Below, one piece after another: positions 53,802 through 63,737 of a DNA stretch of 64,000 nt. Position 1 is the first letter of the stretch; the number at the start of each line of letters is the position of its first letter. A program made the position numbers and the translations under genes. Source of the stretch: Bolinopsis microptera (taxonomy: Eukaryota > Ctenophora > Tentaculata > Lobata > Bolinopsidae); contig NC_087075.1 of NCBI RefSeq assembly GCF_026151205.1, positions 6,962,858 to 7,026,857 of the forward strand, written 5' to 3'. The notes under the pieces are model-generated. The model worked only from the letters and a program-made list of their open reading frames with translations. It was not told where the DNA came from and made no database searches.

Positions 53802-55230
53802 GAATATCCGAGACAGGTTAAACGATTTTTCTAGTAGTAGTGGGATGACTACGAGATCTGCTGATAAGAAAACATCCTCCTCTGATCCAGAAAATTTCCT
53901 AACACCCGATCTAAAATATTTGCTTGAAGAGATGTCAAACAGCCGATTTAGTACGCAGGTATGCTTCCAAACTTAAATGTTTTGCTTTTCTTGACAGCCA
54001 CATGATAAAGCTGCTTTACGAAACAGCTTGTCTTTTAGGTTTCGCCAAGTATAACTTTATTCCTTCTTCGGCATGTTTATTATTATCATAACTAATCATA
54101 AAGTATTTTATTAGTTTGTTGGGTGCTGGCCTAAAGTGCTAGCCAATCTTTACTCAAAATATATATTAATTAATTGTTAGCTATCAAAAGTCAAAACGCA
54201 CACAAATTGTGTAGTACGACTGTTATCAGTAGGATAAGCCCATGCCGGGGTTGCTGGTGAATCTAATATGAATTGTTGACAGTGTAATTGTGATGGTATG
54301 CAGTGAAATTGATTCAGTAATGCTTCCGTGCGTGCTTATGGTATTAAGACGAGGTTGTTATCAGCATTGCGGTTAATGTTGCGCTTTGATATCCTTAGTC
54401 CCGCTATATTATGTAACATCAAGTTGGGCCATCCTTCAGGAATGCTCTCGTTTTGCTGCTTTTTTTCACCTTTTATAGATGTTAACGTTCTGTTCCTTTA
54501 AATAAATGTGAATGAAAATACTCCTCAAGGTGACGCAGATAGAGCTGTTCGGGAAAAAGGCGTGGCTCTCTGCAGGCAGCTTATAGAACTAGAGCAGAAG
54601 GGCATGAACCGGACAATACGCCCGAATGGAAAACCGCGGATATTTTGCAAGCCAGAGATTAACAGAAATGCAAAATCGTACCTTGACCTTGTCATTTACA
54701 ACACTGACATCGAGGATAAAGATCCGGTGAGAAAGACTAAGTCTTTCAAACCGTACCATTTATTTGGTCTCTGTTACAAAACTGCGTGCAGTAAGTTCAT
54801 TTCAAATTGTATTTACTATGACGTAACTATTGATATTATATTATTGTATTAATAAAGTTATTGACATACGTTTGTATTCAAAGCTATAAGGTCAAAGTGA
54901 AAACAATACGGATGGTATTGAATTTAAAAAGGAAAGTTTATGATAACAAGTTATATTTCAGAAGAGCTGAAGTGGGCTGCAGTCACTATTCCATCGGTAG
55001 TAAGGGTGCATCCCTCTGATCCTGATCAATTCGACAGGTTCATAGAATCACCTTTGGTGACGAAATATCCCTGCCACCAGCAAGCAGTCGAAAGAGCGGT
55101 GGCACTGATGACAGAATCAAAGCTGAAGTGTGCTAACAAAGACATGAAAGCAGGACACCACATTGTTGTCTCTGAGGAGAGGCAACAAAATCCAGGAAAA
55201 CAGAGGAAGTTCAAAAAACTAATGAAATGA
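53802..55230 (+). CDS. Spliced gene of unknown function inside the long-arm element
   Basis: Exon 1 (53,802-53,958) starts after TTTTCAG and has its ATG at 53,845 in a good context; 38 codons follow to a CAG/GTATGC donor. A second coding block runs from about 54,502 to 54,790 and joins exon 3 (54,962-55,230) perfectly in phase (TGCA/GTAAGT to TTTCAG/AA). The link from exon 1 to the second block is unresolved: no acceptor with the right phase is clear, so a small exon may be missing. The C-terminal part includes KYPCHQQAVERAVALMTESK and a basic end. I recall PCH-x-QAVER-like motifs in uncharacterised, multi-copy invertebrate proteins, which would fit a transposon-encoded protein. No catalytic motif is seen. 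Confidence 0.6.
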
Positions 55231-55619
55231 TTTATTAAAAGAGAACACTCGTTATATAATATTTTGTATGATGTTTCACAATATTGAGTTTATTCCCGAA
55301 AATTTCGAGACTACTTCTTTAAAATTAGCTTTCTCTGGATGATATGCAGACTGCAGCAAAGAAATATCAAACAGTCATAAATATGTTAGTGATTCCATCG
55401 CTATACTTCGTCCACACACTGAACTTAGCAATCTTGATTATAAGTATTAAACAATGCAATATATATATAAATAGATTTTAATTCCAAGTGTTCGTAGAAT
55501 AATTGAAAACGTAGCACTGTAAATGCGCCAGCTATTCAACTTATGATAACTTAATCAAATTGATGACATTCAAGTGCATTTTGAAAAAATTTACCCGATA
55601 CTATGATATTTTTTATAGT

Positions 55620-56490
55620 AATAACACGACGTTCAATTCAAGCCCATTCAATGACTGATGTGCGGATCACAGGCTTCGTTATTGACAATAACTGAGATTA
55701 GGCAGATATAGTGGTTCCAGTCGTTACCTGGGGACCCCAGGCTGTAATATTCAGAAAAATTGAAGCTGCGGCGGAATGACAATCTGGGATGAGTGCGGCC
55801 CAGGAATGCCAGCCGTTCAGCTTAATGTAAAAACTGTATTACAATTGATAGCATCATTACAATTTCAATCACGTTTTAGAGCAATTTACACGAGAGTAGG
55901 ACAATTATAACCTGTTTAATCTTGTTCGGCGTCATCGAAAACATAGGGTTACAAGGTTCCCGCTTCGATTTCCATCAATAAAAAATCCCTCTAATTTCGA
56001 TTCTCTGGGCCAGCTGTCTGCTGGGTTTCAGAAGGTGGTACCAGATGCTGCTATAATTGAGCGCTCAGCTGCTCTAATTGGGTCCAATTACACCCGATAC
56101 ACGATATTATTCCATATAAGGCCTGATCAAGTAGCTTCAGCTCTGGTGACGTCACAAAATCTCCTAGTCGGCATACGACACGTTACGAATGTGATCACGT
56201 GCCCGAGGCTTTACGAATCAAGGTCACGTGATAGGATTAGCGGTCACGTGATAGGACTGAATGTCACGTGACCTCAGTTATCCCTTATATGGCACAACTA
56301 GCTGCAATTGATCAGCTCTTAATTAGGCTGAAATCCTTGACAGGCCTATAATTACCCAATTTTAAATGAACGATATCTCATCCTACAGAATGATGAGAGC
56401 GTAAACAAAATGCTTCCCGGAATCAGCACAATGCAGGGAACAAGATGCTGTTGGAATATCAATTATTCATCTTCCACCCGTAGTCCCTAC
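55620..56490. repeat. Right arm of the long inverted repeat
   Basis: Inverted copy of 52,256-53,145. It carries the same CACGTG cluster at about 56,196-56,270. Small insertions and deletions near its inner edge account for the length difference of about 20 bp. Confidence 0.92.
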
Positions 56491-56616
56491 TGCCCCGGCC
56501 ACCCCGGCTACGCCGGGGGGCACCACCCTCAGGGGGCGCCAAAAAGGCGCCCTTTCTCAACGAAAAGTCGCCCCTAGGTTTTTTTCTTGAATTTTATGAC
56601 CTCTCACTGAAAATAA

Positions 56617-56866
56617 AGTAAAGATACAGTTAAACTGCGAAGGCACAACACCAAACCAACCTTACTCTATCTCCCAAAAACAACCTTCTCCTGGTCAGCC
56701 ATGTCCCTCATCCTGCACTTGACCCCCGCAGAGGTCACAAGCCCATCGGAGCACAAATGAGCGAGAAACGGGGAAGCCTTAGCTACCGGGCTAAGGACTG
56801 CATCACTAGCAGCGAAATACGGATATACCCTCCCTTTTACATGCGTTCAACCGGCACCCGAACCAC
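56617..56866. repeat. 250-bp direct repeat, downstream copy (LINE 3' side)
   Basis: From AGTAAAGATACAG to CGAACCAC it matches 60,629-60,878 over 250 bp with no difference that I can see. It sits at the 3' side of the RLE LINE (minus strand) and may be its 3' end. Confidence 0.95.
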
Positions 56867-57158
56867 ACGCTGATTCTTAGACATAACTTCCCACTTACAT
56901 CAGTGTCTTCTCGCATCAACTGGCATCGGCAAGTGGCGACACTGTGTAGACTCAACCCTGAGCTTGATCAGAATCTTCAGTCACAAACCTGACACCGTTT
57001 CGGGGCTTTCATTGCGATACGGTTTCCTGTCAGGTGCCCCAGCAGTCTCTCTTGGACCACCATCTGATCTGACAATCACCCGAGGATACCTGCTAGAGCT
57101 CGCGATTTACGACGAGTTAGCTTATGGCACCTCTGGCTGTTAGGTGAAGTCATAAAGC

Positions 57159-59666
57159 TCAAACAGCTCTCATCTCCCACTCTCTTTTCCTAGACAGCAG
57201 ATAAATCCATCTTGAACAATGGGCTGCATCCTTCCCACAATCTCTGACCAACTTCTTGAGGGCTCTCCCAGTCAGACCAATCTTCCTTGATGCACACTCC
57301 AAACTTGCTGCGACCACACCTCTAGCACCAACCTCAACAGCAAAGCTGAAACATGACCACCCATTAGCTTGTATTTCCGCTTGTAGACTGTTATACCGAT
57401 CAAGCTTCAGCTCATGGGATGCAGCTATTCTCTCTTCCGACGGTACTGTAAGCTCCCACCAGATTACTCTCTTGGAAGCTTTCGAGAAAAGAACCAAATC
57501 TGGTCTTAATCTGGTCGTTGCTATATCCGACGGGAATTTCAGCTGCTCATCCAGGTCTGCTAATACTATCCAATCAGTGGCCCCACTCAGAATCCCAAAC
57601 TCACTGACTTTCGACCTCTTCACCTCCTTAAACCTCCCTCCTGCTGGAACAAACTCAATGGCTTTCCGAGTGACACAAGAGCTCTTCCTCTTGTTGACTC
57701 TCCGCTCACAATGGAATTTCACTTGGTCTGCTATTTGTTTAAGCACCTTATCGTGGCGCCATCGGTATCTCCCTTGACTTAGTGCCACAGGACAACCAGC
57801 CAGAATATGCGGCACAGTTCCCAACTTGTCACCACACAGCTTGCACATCCCATCCTCATCCTCGCTCCACTTGGATGCTAAAGCTGGTGTAACAAGCGTG
57901 CCATACACAGCACTAAGCAGAAAACCGATTAATGAGTCCCCATACTTGAAGAGCGTGTGCCAGCTCATGTCAGTCCTTGTCACCAGCTCTCTCCAATTAC
58001 CCCACCTGGACTGCATCTCCAACGTACCCAACTGCACCTCTCTTTCCTTCCTGATGTTCTCCTTAACCCTATCCAACACCTCCCTCTGCTGCTCCTTTTC
58101 TGACATCTTCTCCCAGGGCTTCTTCCAATCACCGAAACCAATTCCCGCTCTACTAAGAGGTTGCACCATACCTCGCACTGACTCACACACCAAGTCTCTT
58201 TCAGCTTCGTGAAGCTGAGCATCTGCCTTCCAAACTCTCCCAGACCGCACCTGGGGTTGCACCGCTCTGATCAAAGCATCCTGAGATGTTTGATATGACT
58301 GCAAGAGACGGCACTTTTCTACTTTCCAAGTGTCGGTTATGCTGTCGATGGGGAGAGCAACACTGGATGAATGACTAAACAGGCAAGAGCTACTAAGCGT
58401 GTGTCCCACTCCTAGCCATTTTCTGAGATGACTGTTAGTTGTTTGCTCCCAGCGAGAAACAGTGCTGATCGGGATATCATAAATGGCAAGTGGCCACTTC
58501 ATCTTTGGAAGGACCATATACTGATACCCCCAACATTTCTGCAGGCCGGTGAGGGAGCTAAGATCGAGTCTACTGAGGTATGTAACAAGATCCTCGTGTG
58601 TTTTCTCGATTATAGCTTTGTCCTTTCCTTCTGCCCGAATCCACCTCCCTAGAAACTTGATTGGTTTCTCAGATACATTCGGGATCACCTCCCCGCTAAG
58701 CTGCAACCTCGCCTGACTACCTTCTGAACTCTCTACAACCCACTCCACTGTCACTCCCTTCTGGTAGACTAGTGCCCTAGACTTAGACGACTTAAGCTTG
58801 AACCTTGACCACACAACGAACTCCTGATAAACATCAAGCAGGGTTTGCATATCTACCATTTTAGCCGTGGTAAGGCAGCTATCATCCATAAACAGCTTAA
58901 GGGGTGGTATAGCTGTTCCATCCTTAATGTACTCGACACTCCTGGGTACCTTCATCTTCAAGTACTCGTCAGAAAGGTTCATGCATAGCACAAACAAGAT
59001 CACCGAGATGACACAGCCCATAAATATTCCTATCTCGAACTGCTGCCACTCTGATGTCACTGTTTTAGAGGAGAATCTTCCGTAAACCTCCGAGAAGTAT
59101 TTGATTACGATGTTGATAACTTTCTCGGGGATATGATAGAAGCGGAGTGCTTTCACAATAAGTAAATGTGGAACAGCCCCGTAAGCATTCGCCAAGTCTA
59201 ACCAGACAACACTCAGATCCTTTCTCTTAACTCTAGCATCTTTGAGCACCTCCCACATAGCTCCAAAGTGCTCTGTACATCCGTGTACACCAGGAACTCC
59301 ACCCTTCTGCACAGAGAGATCCACATACCCGTTAGCGACAACAAAGTTGGTTAATCTTTTCGCCAACACAGCGAGGTATATCTTCCCCTGAATGTTTCCT
59401 AGCGATATAGGCCGTCCTGTGCTGGGTCCAAAATCTCCATCCGCCTTAGGAATGTAGATCCCTTCAAAGTACCTACAGTTGTCTGGGTACTCCTCAGCCT
59501 TGTAGCCTCCTCTCAGCACATGCCACAAGTTCTGAGATATTCCTGGACACCTCTTGTACACCGTATACGGGATGCCGTTGTTACCAGGTGAACTCTTACC
59601 TCTGGCTTTCTTAACAACCTCGTCGAACTCCTTCTTGGTTATATTCCTGATGTCAAGTAAACCCAC
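57159..59666 (-). CDS. RLE-type LINE protein, reverse transcriptase and nuclease part
   Basis: 835 residues, uninterrupted. Reverse transcriptase motifs are RPISLGNIQGKIY (near 85), QKGGVPGVHGC (120-130), WLDLANAYGAVPH (155-167, catalytic D157) and FMDD (259-262; Met replaces the usual Ala of YADD, as in related elements). A CCHC finger is C608, C611, H620, C625. The restriction-like nuclease has RPD (721-723), E738 in WWELTVP and the KLDRY tract at 754-758. This protein nicks target DNA and primes reverse transcription. The true N-terminus is upstream in another frame (59,653-60,297); the two frames overlap by 14 bp, so a single-base change probably split one ORF. Confidence 0.92.
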   Translation of the reverse strand: MGLLDIRNITKKEFDEVVKKARGKSSPGNNGIPYTVYKRCPGISQNLWHVLRGGYKAEEYPDNCRYFEGIYIPKADGDFGPSTGRPISLGNIQGKIYLAVLAKRLTNFVVANGYVDLSVQKGGVPGVHGCTEHFGAMWEVLKDARVKRKDLSVVWLDLANAYGAVPHLLIVKALRFYHIPEKVINIVIKYFSEVYGRFSSKTVTSEWQQFEIGIFMGCVISVILFVLCMNLSDEYLKMKVPRSVEYIKDGTAIPPLKLFMDDSCLTTAKMVDMQTLLDVYQEFVVWSRFKLKSSKSRALVYQKGVTVEWVVESSEGSQARLQLSGEVIPNVSEKPIKFLGRWIRAEGKDKAIIEKTHEDLVTYLSRLDLSSLTGLQKCWGYQYMVLPKMKWPLAIYDIPISTVSRWEQTTNSHLRKWLGVGHTLSSSCLFSHSSSVALPIDSITDTWKVEKCRLLQSYQTSQDALIRAVQPQVRSGRVWKADAQLHEAERDLVCESVRGMVQPLSRAGIGFGDWKKPWEKMSEKEQQREVLDRVKENIRKEREVQLGTLEMQSRWGNWRELVTRTDMSWHTLFKYGDSLIGFLLSAVYGTLVTPALASKWSEDEDGMCKLCGDKLGTVPHILAGCPVALSQGRYRWRHDKVLKQIADQVKFHCERRVNKRKSSCVTRKAIEFVPAGGRFKEVKRSKVSEFGILSGATDWIVLADLDEQLKFPSDIATTRLRPDLVLFSKASKRVIWWELTVPSEERIAASHELKLDRYNSLQAEIQANGWSCFSFAVEVGARGVVAASLECASRKIGLTGRALKKLVRDCGKDAAHCSRWIYLLSRKREWEMRAV

Positions 59667-60372
59667 CTCTCTGTCTCCTCACTTCTCTCTGCTTCTTCCT
59701 CCTTGCCTCTGCTCTTCTCAACTTACACAGCTTCTCTGCCAGGCCTCTAAGCAAAGCATTGAAACCATCCTTTACAGACTGGGAACAAGCTTTCCTGGCT
59801 TTCCTCCTCAGCACTCTCCTCTCAATGACCAACTTATCAATCTCCTCCTGTCTCCTGTTGGCAAACCTGAGACCTTTACCTGACTCTGCACCATCAATCA
59901 CGAGCCCAAACCATTTCACACCATCATCATACACCGTGTCGCAATGGCTCACCATCTTCTCCTGGAATGGCTTCCCCTTCTGCTCTTGTCTCACTCTCTT
60001 ACTAACACTCACATCAAACTCTACCCACCTCTCATCCTTTGCGGCCGGCCACTTCACCTTGGGCTTCTTAGGGGCAGGTGGGTCAATAGAAGAACTCTTT
60101 GAAAGAAGGGCCTGGATATCCCTGGCACTGTGGTTATCGTCCTGGCCAGGTACCTCCACCGAACTTACAGATGCAACATCTAACGGTTGCTCCCCTTCCC
60201 AAGAGCACTTCATCCTTCCTCGATGAATGTTCCTACCCCTTTCCGTTGTAAAGCGTCGACCACACACGCAGCTAAACTCCTCTGCTACATCAGAATCAGG
60301 GGTCGAGAGTTCTCGACTGTTTGTATAAGTCCTTTTCTGATTCGTGGCAGGACGTGGTGGGTGTCCACAAAG
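59653..60372 (-). CDS. N-terminal part of the RLE LINE protein with Cys/His finger
   Basis: The frame is open from about 60,372. It contains SCVCGRRFTTERGRNIHRGR followed by MKC, a C-x-C-x12-H-x5-C finger typical of the N-terminus of RLE LINEs, which binds target DNA. A charged region and a basic, Arg-rich end follow (KLCKLRRAEARRKKQREVRR). The first ATG lies inside the finger or just before it (60,267), so translation may start at a non-ATG codon or the upstream start is lost. It ends at a TGA 14 bp inside the RT frame, which indicates a frameshift. Confidence 0.8.
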   Translation of the reverse strand, partial: LCGHPPRPATNQKRTYTNSRELSTPDSDVAEEFSCVCGRRFTTERGRNIHRGRMKCSWEGEQPLDVASVSSVEVPGQDDNHSARDIQALLSKSSSIDPPAPKKPKVKWPAAKDERWVEFDVSVSKRVRQEQKGKPFQEKMVSHCDTVYDDGVKWFGLVIDGAESGKGLRFANRRQEEIDKLVIERRVLRRKARKACSQSVKDGFNALLRGLAEKLCKLRRAEARRKKQREVRRQRGGFT

Positions 60373-60628
60373 CCTTTATTTTTCACCCGGGCAACTCGTC
60401 CCTAAATAGGGACTCCCGGAACCTTAGAGAGGCAGGAGGCGCAGGACCGATGTGGACTGAGGTCTCCGCTCGTTAAAACCCCATCACACCTCTCTATTGC
60501 AGTAACCGCTGCAGGCACGGATCTCAACCCAACCCAGAAGCCAATTCCAAGCGTAGCATCTGTTCAAATCAGGTGGGCCTTACCCCACGGTAGCTGGCCA
60601 ATCCCAGCAGTATCATAAAGTAGCATAG
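60298..60628 (-). other. 5' region of the RLE LINE
   Basis: GC-richer than its surroundings with several possible stems, for example GGGAGTCCC and CCCTATTTAGGG near 60,400. Some RLE LINEs carry a self-cleaving ribozyme here; I could not confirm one by eye. Confidence 0.4.
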
Positions 60629-60878
60629 AGTAAAGATACAGTTAAACTGCGAAGGCACAACACCAAACCAACCTTACTCTATCTCCCAAAAACAACCTTC
60701 TCCTGGTCAGCCATGTCCCTCATCCTGCACTTGACCCCCGCAGAGGTCACAAGCCCATCGGAGCACAAATGAGCGAGAAACGGGGAAGCCTTAGCTACCG
60801 GGCTAAGGACTGCATCACTAGCAGCGAAATACGGATATACCCTCCCTTTTACATGCGTTCAACCGGCACCCGAACCAC
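60629..60878. repeat. 250-bp direct repeat, upstream copy (LINE 5' side)
   Basis: Second copy of 56,617-56,866 in the same orientation. Directly after it the hAT body resumes with CTTATTGGTGTATTC. Confidence 0.95.
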
Positions 60879-61102
60879 CTTATTGGTGTATTCCCCTGTC
60901 CAATTTAGCGCTCAGTCGGTGTGAAAAAAGTTTTAGGGGTCCTTTTTTTGCTCCAGGGGCGCAAAAAAGCTGTAGGGGGCGCCAAAAAAAGGTACCCGAC
61001 CTTTTTTTTTTTTTAGGGACACAAAAAATTTGGGCGACTTTTTCGAGCCGCCGGGGGGTGCCAAGTTAAATCAGCCACTAACGTTACGCCACTGACCGAT
61101 TG

Positions 61103-62295
61103 TCTAATTGATATTAATTTGTTGAGAGTCACTCGTATTTGTTTTAAGGCATTAAGTATTTGGAATCTGAATTCAGCTACTACACTGTAAAATATGTCTC
61201 TTTTCTCTTCTCTTGTCTCTTCACCTCAGTTTGTCCATATCATCAGAGAATGGATAATTGGTCATACAAATAGATAAAAAGAAAGTCTGCCAAAAGGCAG
61301 CATCATAGACAGTTTATTCGTCTCCAATCATCAAGATGTGATCTAATGGAAAGGCCAAGTACGTATGAAAAGGGAAAGTGATTATAAAGGCTGTTTTCCA
61401 CAACAATTTCTTTTCAGATGCTGATGATTGTAAATGATGATCAATGCCAGTGAATGTTAGCCTTTATTATTATATTATAACCAACATTGCTTATATTCTG
61501 CCTTGTAAACAAAGAGCAAATCTTCTTAATGCCTTCTTCCTGTCCTAAAACTAAAACTTCATCCTATTAAAGTAAAGGCCAGTTGTTACCACAAGCTATT
61601 ATACCGTCCCTCTCAAAAACATGCCTCAGCCTCCATCAAAAACAATTTTAGTTTTCAGTCCTTCTAATTTCCAAAAATCTACCGAGCTAGTGTTCTGGTG
61701 TGCACAAAAGTCCCTAAGCCCGTGCATTCCTTGCCCCGCTAGCTGCCAGTCCTTGACAAACTTCCAATAGCAAAGATCAACTAGTCATTTACAAATTGAG
61801 CACTATACAATTTTAATTGTTTTAAATATTTGACTTTGTAAAATGAGCTAAAACATTGATTTATTAGTTTCATTGATTTATTAGTTTCATTGATTATCGT
61901 GGAAACAATAATAAACCATAATATGTAGTCAATTTTTCAAACCAGCTGAAGAAAATTATAATCTATATTAAAGTTCTAAGCAACAGATAGCTAAAAACTT
62001 AACAACGCTGTTGCCTAATCTTTCTCACAAACTGAAAGTGAATCTTTATTAAATTGATATCTAATAATAATAAATACAACATTTATAAACCGCCTTATAG
62101 CTAAATCATATAACTCGATATAATTTAATCCTGGAGATAAACTCCAGTGCTTTCTAAAGCGGCTCTTACATTAACTGAGCTTAGTTTAATTGAAAATTAG
62201 ACATGACAGCAATAGCAGCAAATCTGGGGAAACTTGGTGGACATTGACTTTTTTCACACAATTTGAGTATGTTGACTTCAACATTATGTTGCAGC
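61103..62295. other. Gene-free AT-rich stretch
   Basis: No frame with a recognisable motif. A short direct repeat (TTGATTTATTAGTTTCA twice near 61,855-61,890) is the only structure seen. Confidence 0.45.
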
Positions 62296-63542
62296 TCATT
62301 GTGGTTAATCTCAATGTTGGAGTGATGTTTTTCTGGTGCACAAAACACTGCAGTACGGTTATGTTGAATAATTGTGGTTAATGGGTCATCAATGTGGCCA
62401 CTATGGTGGTTAAAATACCAGTTTTAGGGTTAACCACCATTTTGAGATGTGATATTATGAACTGAGTAGTCATTATATTGAGATCATATCATGGTGCAAC
62501 TATCACAAAAGTTTTCAAACCTCATGGGGGCATTTTGTGGTCCTAATGGTGGTTAAATTGAAGATGAACGGTGAGCTATAAATATTGCTCTGATTATAGA
62601 TGTATAGTGGTGGTTGTTCATTTGTGCATGGATGATAATTTTTTATCACAAATGTGCAATTTAATAGTATGGTTGATTTGAGGTGGTTAATATTCGTAAA
62701 AAGTGCTAAAAAGATGGTTAAAATGTCAAAATTTGTTGTTAACCACCAATCAAAACATTATTAATGATTTTAGTCAACATTTTATGGTCAACAAAGGACA
62801 TTTGAAGGGTCTTGATAAAAGTTATCAAGAAATGTTGTCATAAAAGTGGTTAAAAGGGCTATATTACTTGCTAGGCTGTTGAACAAGGCATCTATTAAAG
62901 TGAAAATTAACCACAATATGAACTTCAGATAATGGTTTGCTATCCAAATGAGTGTATATTTGTTTGCAAATGCATAATTGACCCCAAGTTCATGCATTAT
63001 GATCAATGTGCAGCTATGGTGGTTAAAATGTCTTGAAAATACCCTATATTTGCACTAATTAACCATTTTTAGAGCACATATTAGCTTTGTAAAGCTATAG
63101 CTGGCCATGCTACATTATCTAGATATAACTACCTGGTCATTTATATGACCAGAAACATTGCTGAGTCCTATGTTGCGTCCATCATGGTTAATAAAGGTCT
63201 AAAATTGACCAAAATCAGTGTTTTTGGTCGTTTTAACCACCATACGGCCACACATTTGGTTGCATTATCTTTAAAATCACTTATTATCCTTCAGCTATCT
63301 CTCATAATCAATTATCAAAACAAAATAAGGCACAAAAAGTTCGGAGGTTGCTGAATAATGGTTAATTTGTGATGGCTTCTGTTGACCGAAAGTCCAAAAT
63401 AAACATGTTTTAACCACATTGAGGCCACATCTAAGGTTTTATGGTATTGGGACCATAGTCAAAAGTTTTGGGCACCTGATTGGTGACCTCTGCTTTTGAA
63501 ATTATGGTGATAACTCAATGCTGTGCCATACCAGGTGGTTAA

Positions 63543-63568
63543 GTACGCGCTAGCGCGCGCACGCGTAC
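63543..63568. repeat. 26-bp near-palindrome, copy 1
   Basis: Starts GTACGCG and ends CGCGTAC around CTAGCGCGCGCA; alternating purine-pyrimidine and CpG-rich within an AT-rich region. It is preceded by GGTTAA. An identical copy begins at 63,712. Confidence 0.9.
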
Positions 63569-63711
63569 AAACATGGTTTTTTTGATATACCACAGTTGGT
63601 GGTTAACTGTTCTACATCAAACCTTCACTAAAAGTATTGGGCACCATAGTGGTGACATAATATATAAAGAATTTAAGCCTAGACTAAATATGTTGGCCTA
63701 CAGATGGTTAA

Positions 63712-63737
63712 GTACGCGCTAGCGCGCGCACGCGTAC
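63712..63737. repeat. 26-bp near-palindrome, copy 2
   Basis: Identical to 63,543-63,568, same orientation, 169 bp away, and also preceded by GGTTAA. Confidence 0.9.

Larger units (their letters stand above)
52250..56496. mobile_element. 4.2-kb element with inverted arms of about 880 bp and a spliced internal gene
   Basis: The element is 52,256-56,490, flanked by the direct repeat TGCCCC (52,250-52,255 and 56,491-56,496). Arms 52,256-53,145 and 56,490-55,620 are near-identical inverted copies beginning GTAGGGACTACGGGTGGAAG. Between them lies one spliced plus-strand gene without a recognised transposase domain. Long arms and gene cargo recall Mutator-like elements, but a 6-bp duplication fits other families (for example Dada) better, so I leave the superfamily open. 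Confidence 0.82.
56617..60878 (-). mobile_element. R2/NeSL-like LINE with restriction-like endonuclease, flanked by direct repeats
   Basis: A minus-strand non-LTR element inside the hAT body; comparison with the 35,957 copy shows the insertion between CTCACTGAAAA and CTTATT. It has an N-terminal Cys/His finger, reverse transcriptase, CCHC finger and a C-terminal restriction-like nuclease, the order of the R2/NeSL/Hero group. The 250-bp direct repeats at its ends are not expected for LINEs. One frameshift lies near 59,660. Confidence 0.88.
52228..61102. mobile_element. hAT-type element split by two nested insertions
   Basis: The outer element is 52,236-61,094 with ends CAGTGGCGTAACG and CGTTACGCCACTG, and the target duplication ACCGATTG on both sides (52,228-52,235 and 61,095-61,102). 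Removing the long-arm element (52,256-56,490) and the RLE LINE region (about 56,617-60,878) leaves a MITE-like body of roughly 350 bp that resembles the copies at 35,957 and 45,491. No hAT transposase is present. Confidence 0.9.

Noticed and set aside
60400..60628. HDV-like ribozyme at the 5' end of the RLE LINE
   Set aside because: Some stems can be drawn, but I could not place the double-pseudoknot core; it needs a covariance-model search.
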